Of a stretch of DNA of 64,000 nucleotides, positions 15,201 through 22,503 are shown piece by piece; position 1 is the first letter of the stretch; every line of letters starts with the position of its first letter. The notes under the pieces are model-generated. The model worked only from the letters and a program-made list of their open reading frames with translations, had not been told where the DNA came from and did no database searches. The DNA is taken from NCBI GenBank assembly GCA_024226315.1, contig JAAELT010000419.1, forward strand, positions 18,276-82,275, given 5' to 3'. Made by a program: the position numbers and the translations under genes. Origin of the DNA: a bacterium (GTDB lineage Bacteria; Acidobacteriota; Thermoanaerobaculia; Multivoradales; J023).

Positions 15201-17678
15201 CTGAGCCAGGCTCAACTCGATCTCCTCTCGGGCGCCATCGACGCAGGCGTCGCGGCAATCGAGCGCGGCGGCTCCCTGTCGGGCGGCGGCGGGGGTCGAG
15301 GCCGGCGAGAGGCGGCCCGGGCGGCCCGGGAATCAGCCGAGGCCGAGCTTGAGCTGATGCGCGCTCGGCAGGCCGGAGGGCAAGAGGCGGTCGCCGAGAT
15401 CCTGCGGACCCGTGAGCTCGAGGAGACCGTTGCCCGGATCACTGAAGCTCTAGGCGAGGCGGCGGGCGAGGAGGCGCGGCGCCTCTCCCAACTCGAGCGG
15501 GAGGCTGAGATCCTGCGCGAGATCGCCGGTCTCGGCCAAGGCATCGCCGGCGCTGCGGCCCCCTTCCGGGACTTCATGGAGACGCTCAGCCTGTCAGACA
15601 TCGAGCGGGACATGCTCGGGCTCGGCGACCGAGTCCAAGAAGCGCTCGCCGAGGTGGCCCGGCTTCTCGAGGAGTCCGGCGGGGCGCTCGGGGAAGAGGC
15701 GCTTCGAGCTCTACGAGACATCCAGGACGCCTTCCCGGAGATGCTGGCCGACCTCCTGTCGGACGGGATCGCGGCCGCGGGTGACGATCCGGAAGCTCTG
15801 CGGGAGCTCCAGGAGACCCTCCGCGAGCTGCTGGCCGACCTCCCGGACGTCCTCTCGGGCCAGGAGGGGCCGATCCAGGCCGCGATCGACGAACTCGGGA
15901 CCCTGATCGCCGGCGGTCTCGCGGCCGCGGCAGATGAGGCCCTGCGGGTCGCCGAAGAGCTGGCGGCGGATCTCGCCTCGCGGCTGGCCGACTTCGACCA
16001 GGCGCTCGAAAGCCAGCGCTCCATAGGGCCGTTCGCCGACCAGCTCGCCGCGCTCGGCCGGCAGTACGACGAGCAGCGGGCCGAGCTCGAGGCGCTGGCG
16101 GCAGAGTACGACTCGGCCGGGCTCTCGCTCGAGGGGTACGCCGCCCGCCTCGCGGAGCTCGATGCGCTCCAGGCGTCCGGAGCCGAGTCGATCCAACTCG
16201 GCTTCCTGGCCTCGCTCCGCTCCCTCGGCGTCGAGGTCCCCGGACTCGCCGAGGCGCTCATTCAAGCCGAATTCGCCATGGCGCGGGCGCAGGCCATCGC
16301 GCTTTTTGCCGGCGAGCAGGCTACCCAGCAGTGGGCCGCCTCCCACGTCGCGCTCACCCAGGCCACGGCCGTGGCGTCGCACGATGCCTGGGGTCAGTGG
16401 GGCGCGGCACATTATGACTCGACCCGCGGCACCGGAACCGCCTCTCTGACCCTGTGGGACGGGTGGGGCACGGGGATGCTCGACAAGACCCAGGCCGTCG
16501 CCGTCGGGATGCTCCAAACAATGGACGCCGCGGCAGCGGCAGCCGGGAAGCCGCAGGTCGGCGATAACATCGCGGACTTTTTCCATAAGGGGCCGCGGTC
16601 GCTCCCGACTCGCGGTCCGATCGGCGGCGGCGGCCCGGATGCGGGCTCGCTCGACTTCGGGGACATCCAGATCCCGGGGACCTCGATCACCCTGGCAGAT
16701 CTCCTCGAGATGCTGGACTCGGCCGAGGCTGCGGCGCTGGCCGCCCTCCTCGGCGGCGGTGCGGATGGCGCTGGCGGGGCAGCAGGCGGCGTCGGCGGGG
16801 TGGCCGATGCGTTCGACCGCCTGCGGCAGGAGGCGGAGAGCTTTCTCGACAGCATCACTCGGATGGAGATCGCGAACCTCGACCCCCTCGACCAGATCAA
16901 CGCCCAGTTCGACGAGATGGCCGACCGGGCCGCCGAGCTCGCCGCAGCCTTCCCGGGTCTCGGCACCTCTCTCTCCGAGGTTCAGGACCGGATCGAGGCC
17001 CTGCGCGCCGAGGCGATCGTCGAGGAGTGGGAACGAGCTCTCGGCAGCTTCCGCTCCGGCATCGAGTCCATGCGCCAGGAGGGGCCGTCGGGGATCGCCG
17101 GGCTCGGCGCCGTCGAGGACGCTCAGGCGCGTTTCCAGGAGCTCGCCACCGCAGCGGCGTCCGGCGACATCGGCGCAGCTCGGCAGCTCGAGGCCGCGCG
17201 CACCAACCTCCTGCGCCTGGCCGAGCAACAGGGCTCGCCGGCCCTCCTGCGGCGGATCCGGAGCATGATCCTGGCTCAGGGCGACCTGGTGATGGGCGGC
17301 GGCTTCGACGCCGGCGAGGGGGCGGCCGGCGGGGTGCCGTTCGCCGCGGATGACCTCATCGAACGGCCTGCGGCGATCACCCCACAGGACCTGATCGCGG
17401 CACCGGTCCCGATGCAGGACATCGCGGGATACCTCAGCCAGGTCATGTACAACATCCCGCTGGCCGACCCACAGGGGCGCTCTGCCGGCTCCCCAGTCTC
17501 CCTGACGCTCGAGGAGCTGCGCGGCATCCGCCAGGCCCTGGAGGCCCGTGAGGCTCGCTCGGCGCCTGCGGACGAGCGCAGAGAGGCGTACCTGCGGGCG
17601 AGCGCCGTAGAACGGGTGCGCCTGCGCCGGCGGGAGGATATCCGGCCCTCGGCAGGGCGGGGAGTGAGCCTCAGGTGA
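12270..17678 (+). CDS. Tape measure protein
   Basis: 1,802 residues starting with GTG after GGAGGCC. It sets tail length and enters the host membrane at infection. Long alpha-helical, Ala/Glu/Arg-rich repeats; hydrophobic segments at about 95-125 (V-T-I-A-L-A-A-V-A-A-A-G) and 525-570 (Gly/Ala-rich, ending L-V-A-L-Y-F); a Trp/His-containing segment near 1350-1420. By the rule of about 1.5 angstrom per residue the tail would be near 270 nm. Length, composition and position after the chaperones make this secure. Confidence 0.93.
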   Translation: MANTYELRAEHSFVTSDGQDLERKLDSLDKKLDRHGRGMDKAGDQAAKAGRKHGELGTKVGKASKAARDARGRFVRAGDAVQKAGRKAGGAAAGFGKLRSGIAGVTIALAAVAAAGAATVGAYATQEAADKRLEAQITATSGALGLNVQQLKAQASALQAATGIGDEYLQTQQAFLISFKNIGPEVFGRTIELAEDMKQVLPAGGEALTQLAKALDQLGAGSIAGVTALRRSGTILTEAKTAQIKALAETGQALEAQKILLAEVESQYGGVARAMRDTTAGAARALKSELGDLAEVMGGKVAPQARGLTEDLILLTQQIKATLQGRFAEDVLPGIFVHGREAVDKYRLGVELAAAADKKWREEQLLQVQVFDRHQAEVSESTEWAGKLAKAGAAVVEQLKREEQAQQRAADKARAHSDALRELIAAEQDLVGAGDAAMRRLQAGLEAPAAVTAIDTGEAAEAAAQEYRDRFESIFGPLILEEIPIDFGERMVITTERIAPTIGEILKGELSGVASAFGGALVDLAAGGSAGGAARGISGAAGSAASSAAGGGFAGGVAGGLVALYFQELGNFLDDRERRAAQNTFGAVATLDDGARSLGTLTGGDTTAQLNAILDDLERALQGTLQYLGGFTTDLAAVGISVSQSGDRFKVEVEGAYIGFFDSYEQAIAAAVGKTLQASLGGIEGLSSNAQRVLIGMGQALDIQALEIVASLDNLIGPRAESFSDLALLASQAWSAVQAYNLSAADYVEWVHRETEALTANARATLAGVSGIQTFGTAMIDAVRAAELHNRGLAAQEAQQRSLVEQTRAQLAATEAALAAQGEYTAAQVDAAQAAADAGGELSSASAPFISLGRDIDDFKGILTETGISVADALTPLAELGPDALLPTALDAELLTEQLAALEAGLEAFPQQISDLEIQIAAVSPFRSLLGDLARLTGDEQVRAELQRLTAQADIASLRIRHAEILVQQSMLAENLRLSQAQLDLLSGAIDAGVAAIERGGSLSGGGGGRGRREAARAARESAEAELELMRARQAGGQEAVAEILRTRELEETVARITEALGEAAGEEARRLSQLEREAEILREIAGLGQGIAGAAAPFRDFMETLSLSDIERDMLGLGDRVQEALAEVARLLEESGGALGEEALRALRDIQDAFPEMLADLLSDGIAAAGDDPEALRELQETLRELLADLPDVLSGQEGPIQAAIDELGTLIAGGLAAAADEALRVAEELAADLASRLADFDQALESQRSIGPFADQLAALGRQYDEQRAELEALAAEYDSAGLSLEGYAARLAELDALQASGAESIQLGFLASLRSLGVEVPGLAEALIQAEFAMARAQAIALFAGEQATQQWAASHVALTQATAVASHDAWGQWGAAHYDSTRGTGTASLTLWDGWGTGMLDKTQAVAVGMLQTMDAAAAAAGKPQVGDNIADFFHKGPRSLPTRGPIGGGGPDAGSLDFGDIQIPGTSITLADLLEMLDSAEAAALAALLGGGADGAGGAAGGVGGVADAFDRLRQEAESFLDSITRMEIANLDPLDQINAQFDEMADRAAELAAAFPGLGTSLSEVQDRIEALRAEAIVEEWERALGSFRSGIESMRQEGPSGIAGLGAVEDAQARFQELATAAASGDIGAARQLEAARTNLLRLAEQQGSPALLRRIRSMILAQGDLVMGGGFDAGEGAAGGVPFAADDLIERPAAITPQDLIAAPVPMQDIAGYLSQVMYNIPLADPQGRSAGSPVSLTLEELRGIRQALEAREARSAPADERREAYLRASAVERVRLRRREDIRPSAGRGVSLR

Positions 17679-17703
17679 CAGCCGCGGCGGGACGGTGTAG
17701 GAT
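17675..17703 (+). promoter_or_regulatory. Possible promoter at the end of the tape-measure gene
   Basis: GTGACA at 17675-17680, 17-bp spacer, TAGGAT at 17698-17703, then an AAAGGAGTAGGC ribosome site and the GTG at 17723. The hexamers match the style of other promoters in the window. It may give extra tail-tip expression. Confidence 0.4.
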
Positions 17704-17722
17704 GGGGCCGAAAGGAGTAGGC

Positions 17723-18052
17723 GTGCAAAATCAGATCCCAAAGATCGAAGCGGAGGCCGCGACGGTATTCCGCCTCACTCTCCCCGGCGGCCCCGTCCTC
17801 CGGGAGTGCTCCCGGCAAGCCGTGGTCGACGACCTCGTGCTCTGGAAAGGGAAGCTCGGCGACGGCGGCGGGTGGCTGCTGACCGCCGGTGGCGGGAGCG
17901 GGTTCGCCGGCTTTTTCGGCAGTCTGTTCGGCAACGGCGCGGACGCCAGCGCCACGCTCCCCGTGATTGCCGCCTCGGCGAACGTCGCCGCGGCCCTGAA
18001 GGTGGCAACGACGGCGGCAGCCTCAGGGGCAGAGGCCGGGAGCGAGGCGTGA
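17723..18052 (+). CDS. Small tail protein after the tape measure (distal-tail region)
   Basis: 109 residues from the GTG at 17723, chosen because AAAGGAGT precedes it; the longer frame starting at 17675 would overlap the tape-measure gene and lacks a ribosome site. The N-terminal part is beta-rich (A-T-V-F-R-L-T-L-P-G-G). The C-terminal half is Gly/Ala/Ser-rich and hydrophobic. Its slot is that of small distal-tail or tip-assembly proteins. Not otherwise recognised. Confidence 0.65.
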   Translation: MQNQIPKIEAEAATVFRLTLPGGPVLRECSRQAVVDDLVLWKGKLGDGGGWLLTAGGGSGFAGFFGSLFGNGADASATLPVIAASANVAAALKVATTAAASGAEAGSEA

Positions 18053-21000
18053 ATATCGTGGCCCTCACCCTCATCGCTACCATCACCGGCGCCAGCCTCC
18101 AGGCGATCCCAGCGGCGTCCGTCCTGCGGCTCTCGACCGCCCCATTCTCCGAGTCCGGCTACCGGTTCGAGCCGCTGATCACCGAAGCCCCTGGCATGGC
18201 CGAAGAGCTCGCGGTCCGGCTCGACGCAGGCGAAGCCCCGGCGGGCGGAGGCGGACGGATCCGGCTCGACCTCGGCCGCCACGCCGCCGGCGCTGACCGG
18301 CTGCTGCCGCTCGAGGCCGTCGAGTACCGCGGCGGCGATGCCTGGGTAGCGCTCGTCGGCGAGGGGAAGCCGTTCGAGCTTGCCGGGACGGTGACGATCG
18401 CCGCAGGGGCTACCGCGGTCGCCGGAACCGGCACCAGCTTCCTTCGCGACTGCCCGCCGGGCTCCAAGCTCTGGACCGGCGGTCGGCGATGCGAGGTCGA
18501 CTCGGTCACCTCGGACACCGCGCTCACGCTCACGACGGGCCACGCCGCCGCCGTCACCGCCGCGACCGCCCGCGTCCAGCCGCTCTACACCCTCGCCCAC
18601 CCTCTGGTCCTCGCCCACGGCCGCGTCGAGGACTGGAGCCTCGACCACGGCGAGCCGTTTTTCGCAATCGCCCCGCGCCCGACGCCGACAGCAAAGAGGT
18701 TTCTCCAGCAGTATCCAGGCTTCGGGCCGGGGATTTACTTCGACGGGGGCGAGAAAGCGACGACCCCGAGCGTGATCGACCCCGGCGGCGACTTCACGAT
18801 CACGTGCCGGTTCTTCCACTTCTTGGAGCGGACCGCGGCGATCCAGCGCCTGATGGACTGCAACACCATCGACCTGCGGCTGAACGCCGATCACAAGCTC
18901 GCCGGTGTCATCGGTACGTCGACCGGGTCGCACTCCTTGACGAGTCCGGCGGCCGTTCCCTTCGAAGCCGTGAAGTACGCGGCGCTCCGCTGGAAAAGCG
19001 CCGATGCCCTGCTTGAGATCGTCCTCGATAGCGAAGTAGTTGCGGAGAATACTACCGCGGACGGTACGCTCAACGCGATAGCCGACGCCTTCATCTTCGG
19101 CGCTCGGTATACCGGCACTACCCACAACCTCGAAGGTGTCGCGAACGAGTTTTCGATCTGGGGCCGCTACCTCGACGACGACGAGCTCCTGTCCATGATC
19201 GGCGGCCCGCTGGCGATCTCCGGCGACCTGGCCGACGACGACGACCTGCTCGGGTACTGGCCGGGCGAGGCCGGCGTCTCGAATGATCTCTTCGAGGCGG
19301 CCGAAGTGAACGCCGACGCGCCGAACGACGCCACCCTGGCCGGCAGCTGGAAACGCGCGCCCGTGTCTCCCGACGCCGAAGAGCTCGCCGGGGTCAACAT
19401 CCCCCGGGGGCTCGGATTCTGCGAGCACGCCCGCTGCAATTCTGTGATGACCGACGCGCCGAACGACGGCGAGGAGCTCTATCACATCGCGTCCGGTACC
19501 GCGGCTGCCGACCAGACCATGGGGGCGATCCAGCACGTCAGAGCTCTTTACGAGTCCGGCGAGTCGAAGGACCTCGGCGGAATCACCGGGGCGCCGCAGA
19601 TTGTGGTGCGCGCGAACACCTATAAGGACTTCCTCGACGCCTCGCTCTCCGGGGCGACCAACAACGAGGCGGCCGTCTGGCATCAGGGGGGGATGGCGCG
19701 GCTCGTCTCTCGGTCGGTCGGCGGCGACGTCACGGCGGACTTCTGGGGCGAGGGGATCGGCCTGCGGTCCATGTACTTCAATGGCGTCGACGGTATAGTG
19801 AACTATGGCACCTCGGGCAACGCCGTCTTCACCAACTCCTTCGTAATTCTGCTCCGTGGCGTGCGATTCAAAGATCTTGCCACTGTTAACCAGGTCCTGA
19901 TCAGCAACTCGACCTTGAGTGGCCCCACGTATGGATTCGGCGTTTACCTGGGGACGTCAGGCGGGCCGACCTATCTCAATTTCTTCTACCAGCCTAACGC
20001 GGCATCTGGCAACGCCGCGGTCACCTATGGGCCTCTCTATGACGACCGGACTTACGATATTGACCTACTCTTCAAGTATAGCGCACCGGACTGGGATCTC
20101 GGCCTCTTCGTCGACGGCGCCCTGGTGGACTCTGCCTCGCAAACCGCCATCGGCGCCATTACTACGAGCCCTGCCGATCTTACGGCTGGCGACTCCGCAG
20201 ACGCCTCATATGCTGCATTTAATGGCTACATCGGCGAGTTGGCTATCTTGTCGGCCGCCAAGGACCTCGACTGGCACCGGACCCACCTGCTCGGCGACGT
20301 CTCGACTGACGCCGACCTCGCTCACCACTACCCCGCTCGCTCCCAGGACTTCCCCGCCGTCACCGTCACCGATGAGGCCGGGTCGCTCGACGGCACCATC
20401 GGCGGCGGCTTCGAGTGGCGCGGTCCCTTGACGCAGACCAGCGTGCGGGGCCAGGTCGAGCAGGAGGCGCGCGAAGATGCCGGGCTCGATACCTCAGCCC
20501 TCGACCTCGCCGAGCTCTACTCGGCCGCTACGGACCCGGTCCATCTCTACATGCGAGAGGACCAAGAAGCGGATCTGGCTGGCGTCCTCCGGGGGATCCT
20601 CGAGTCCGTCGGCGGCTGGAGGCGCTGGACCGAGCCGCTCCCGGCGGCACTCACCGGTACCTGGTCGGTCACCGCCGGGACGGGGGCGGTCACCGGCAGC
20701 AGCACCGCGGCGCTGGATGAGATCGCCCTCCCTGCACTGTTCCTCACCGAGGGGGAGCCTCTCGCCGTCTCCGTTCTGACATCGGACACGGCGTTGACGC
20801 TTGCCGAGGACCACATCGCCGGCGCTACGGCAGCGGCGGCCCTGGTCTTCCAGCCGAAGCTGCGGTTCGGATTCGTCCAGGCGCCGGAGGGCGCGACGCT
20901 GACCGCGACGCTACCGCCCGAGGCCGTCCGCGAGATCCAGGTGGCCTATACCCGGGAGCTCCCTGAGGTCTTCAGGGTATCGAACCGCTGGATCCACCAC

Positions 21001-21477
21001 CCGGGCGAGGAGCTGCCGGCCACGGTTGCCGAGTGGCGCCGCAGGCTGTGGGCCGACGAGCTCCGATGGAAGGCTCAGCGCTCCCGCCGGAACCGGCGGC
21101 TCTGGGCGGCGCTGGCGATCCAGGAGACCGACCCCCAGGCGCCCTTCGAGCGGGAGGGGCGATTCTACTCGCCGGCCGGCGCTCGGGATCAGGCCCGAGT
21201 CGACCGGGACCTCTTCGGGCTTCGCCGGGTGGTCGCCGCGGCGCTGCTCTATGACCCTGCGGGCCAGGTACAGCCGGGGCGGTACTTCGCGGTCGAGAAT
21301 GCCGACCTCCCCGGCGGGCTGGTGAGCTTCCTGGTGCGCTCGGTCATCGAGCGCGACCCGCTGCGCCAGACGGCTCAGGTGCGGCTCTGGGGCGGCACGC
21401 TCGAGAGCCTGCTGACGCAAGAGGCCGGCGAGTACTTCGCTCTCGAGGGCGGCGGTGTCCTGACTCTGGAGACGTGA
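18049..21477 (+). CDS. Large tail-tip protein with two LamG/concanavalin A-like domains
   Basis: 1,142 residues, GTG start in a GTGA overlap. The N-terminal 200 residues resemble a distal-tail scaffold and contain G-T-G-T-S-F...V-T-S-D-T-A-L-T-L near 125-165, with a related V-L-T-S-D-T-A-L-T-L element near 910. Two LamG-type lectin folds lie at about 217-407 and 564-750; both end with the W/Y-L-D-D-D-E-L or D-L-D-W-H-R linker. The last 290 residues look like a baseplate hub. It probably joins the tail tip and binds surface carbohydrate. LamG placement is by pattern. Confidence 0.75.
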   Translation: MNIVALTLIATITGASLQAIPAASVLRLSTAPFSESGYRFEPLITEAPGMAEELAVRLDAGEAPAGGGGRIRLDLGRHAAGADRLLPLEAVEYRGGDAWVALVGEGKPFELAGTVTIAAGATAVAGTGTSFLRDCPPGSKLWTGGRRCEVDSVTSDTALTLTTGHAAAVTAATARVQPLYTLAHPLVLAHGRVEDWSLDHGEPFFAIAPRPTPTAKRFLQQYPGFGPGIYFDGGEKATTPSVIDPGGDFTITCRFFHFLERTAAIQRLMDCNTIDLRLNADHKLAGVIGTSTGSHSLTSPAAVPFEAVKYAALRWKSADALLEIVLDSEVVAENTTADGTLNAIADAFIFGARYTGTTHNLEGVANEFSIWGRYLDDDELLSMIGGPLAISGDLADDDDLLGYWPGEAGVSNDLFEAAEVNADAPNDATLAGSWKRAPVSPDAEELAGVNIPRGLGFCEHARCNSVMTDAPNDGEELYHIASGTAAADQTMGAIQHVRALYESGESKDLGGITGAPQIVVRANTYKDFLDASLSGATNNEAAVWHQGGMARLVSRSVGGDVTADFWGEGIGLRSMYFNGVDGIVNYGTSGNAVFTNSFVILLRGVRFKDLATVNQVLISNSTLSGPTYGFGVYLGTSGGPTYLNFFYQPNAASGNAAVTYGPLYDDRTYDIDLLFKYSAPDWDLGLFVDGALVDSASQTAIGAITTSPADLTAGDSADASYAAFNGYIGELAILSAAKDLDWHRTHLLGDVSTDADLAHHYPARSQDFPAVTVTDEAGSLDGTIGGGFEWRGPLTQTSVRGQVEQEAREDAGLDTSALDLAELYSAATDPVHLYMREDQEADLAGVLRGILESVGGWRRWTEPLPAALTGTWSVTAGTGAVTGSSTAALDEIALPALFLTEGEPLAVSVLTSDTALTLAEDHIAGATAAAALVFQPKLRFGFVQAPEGATLTATLPPEAVREIQVAYTRELPEVFRVSNRWIHHPGEELPATVAEWRRRLWADELRWKAQRSRRNRRLWAALAIQETDPQAPFEREGRFYSPAGARDQARVDRDLFGLRRVVAAALLYDPAGQVQPGRYFAVENADLPGGLVSFLVRSVIERDPLRQTAQVRLWGGTLESLLTQEAGEYFALEGGGVLTLET

Positions 21478-22025
21478 TGACGACGATCGCAGGCCTGACC
21501 TCTTTCTCCGGCACCGCGGCCGAGCGCGCGGCGGCGGCCGTCCCCTTGACCGGCGACAAGAAGATCGCCCAGGAGGACTTCGTCCACGACTACCGGACCC
21601 GCCTGGCGCTCAGCGGCACAGACTCGATCGGGACCGGCGCGTGGACCGGGGTCACCTGGACGTCGGCACCCGTGGACCCGTTGGGCGCCTGGTCGGGCTC
21701 GAACCCGAAACGCTTCACGGTGCCGGCCGGTATCATCCTCGCTCGGTTCGTTGCTGATACGCTCTGGGCTACCAATACGACCGGCCAGCGCTCCACGCAG
21801 ATCGGCAAGGACGGCGGCTTCTCCCACCCGGAGTTCGAAGGAGCCCCCTTCAACGACTTCGACGCGAGCTCGGGCGGATCATCGACAAACGGCGCCCCGG
21901 TTGCGTCGCCCTGGATCACCGTCGCCTTCGGTGAGTACTACGAGCTCGGGGTGTATCAGACCAGCGGCGGCAACCTAAACCTCCAGGCACAAGGGACCTG
22001 GCTCGAAGTGGAGTGGAGAGCATGA
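21477..22025 (+). CDS. Small jelly-roll-like tail fibre / receptor-binding protein
   Basis: 182 residues; the ATG shares a base with the previous stop (a GTG three bases earlier is possible). After a 35-residue head (S-F-S-G-T-A-A-E-R-A) the rest is beta-rich with F-T-V-P-A-G-I-I-L-A-R-F and ends in Y-Y-E-L-G-V-Y-Q-T-S-G...T-W-L-E-V-E-W. That strand order recalls TNF/C1q-like jelly rolls of small phage receptor-binding proteins. Function is inferred from fold-like pattern and position. Confidence 0.6.
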   Translation: MTTIAGLTSFSGTAAERAAAAVPLTGDKKIAQEDFVHDYRTRLALSGTDSIGTGAWTGVTWTSAPVDPLGAWSGSNPKRFTVPAGIILARFVADTLWATNTTGQRSTQIGKDGGFSHPEFEGAPFNDFDASSGGSSTNGAPVASPWITVAFGEYYELGVYQTSGGNLNLQAQGTWLEVEWRA

Positions 22026-22282
22026 GCATCGCCGCCCTGAAAGCCGCTCAGAGTCGCCTACTGGCCGTTGGCGGACACTTACTACCACTTACTACCACTT
22101 ACTACCACTTACCCAGGGAGCAGGCCCTCGCCGACTACGTCGCCGCGGCCGAGAGCGTCTCGCCAGCACAGGCCCAGCGCGCTCGGCGGATGGCACGGGC
22201 GATCGAGACCGGCGACACGTCCAACCTCTCGGAGCCGCAGCGACAGCGGTTGCTCCGGGGGACTACGGAGATCGTCGCATGA
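22022..22282 (+). CDS. Small tail-cluster protein containing a decamer repeat
   Basis: 86 residues; ATG overlaps the previous stop (ATGA). The C-terminal 55 residues are helical (Q-A-L-A-D-Y-V-A-A-A-E-S). The middle is odd: three exact copies of a 10-bp unit encode a Leu/Thr/Tyr-rich stretch (H-L-L-P-L-T-T-T-Y-Y-H-L-P) that is AT-richer than its surroundings. Because 10 is not a multiple of three, copy-number change would shift frame. Not recognised. Confidence 0.65.
   Translation: MSIAALKAAQSRLLAVGGHLLPLTTTYYHLPREQALADYVAAAESVSPAQAQRARRMARAIETGDTSNLSEPQRQRLLRGTTEIVA
22076..22112 (+). repeat. Tandem decamer repeat, 3.7 copies, inside a coding gene
   Basis: CACTTACTAC occurs at 22076, 22086 and 22096, followed by CACTTAC at 22106. 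It lies early in the 86-residue tail-cluster gene. The unit is unlike the GC-rich neighbourhood. Slipped-strand mispairing could switch the frame on and off. Confidence 0.9.
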
Positions 22283-22503
22283 GCGAAGACATCTACCTCG
22301 GCCGCATCCATGGTGCTTTTGCCCGCGGCGGCGGGGCCGCGTACCAGACGCTCAGCACCGCCGGCCTCCGTTACTGGACCCCCGATGCTCAGCCAGGGCG
22401 CCACTACGCGATCACGCCCTACGATGAAGCGGTCGGCCCGTGGCCAGTCCCCGAAGCGATCCCGCTTCTGAAGCAACTCGCGGGGGAACATGGCCCAGGG
22501 TGA
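22279..22503 (+). CDS. Small hypothetical tail-cluster protein
   Basis: 74 residues, ATG overlapping the previous stop (ATGA). Gly/Ala-rich and aromatic (Y-L-G-R-I-H-G-A-F-A-R-G-G-G, R-Y-W-T-P-D), with a Pro-rich C-terminus overlapping the next gene by 14 bases. Coupled to its neighbours on both sides, so it is likely part of the tail-tip operon. No family was recognised. Confidence 0.6.
   Translation: MSEDIYLGRIHGAFARGGGAAYQTLSTAGLRYWTPDAQPGRHYAITPYDEAVGPWPVPEAIPLLKQLAGEHGPG

Noticed and set aside
15711..17741. 676-codon open frame on the minus strand
   Set aside because: It lies antisense to the tape-measure gene; in high-GC DNA long antisense frames are common, there is no ribosome site, and the composition (Arg/Asp-rich) is that of a shadow frame.
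17731..19683. 650-codon minus-strand frame
   Set aside because: Antisense to the LamG tail protein, no start signal, no motif; the plus strand shows clear domains.
22076..22112. Possible CRISPR-like array
   Set aside because: Units of 10 bp are directly adjacent without spacers and lie in a coding gene; this is a simple tandem repeat.
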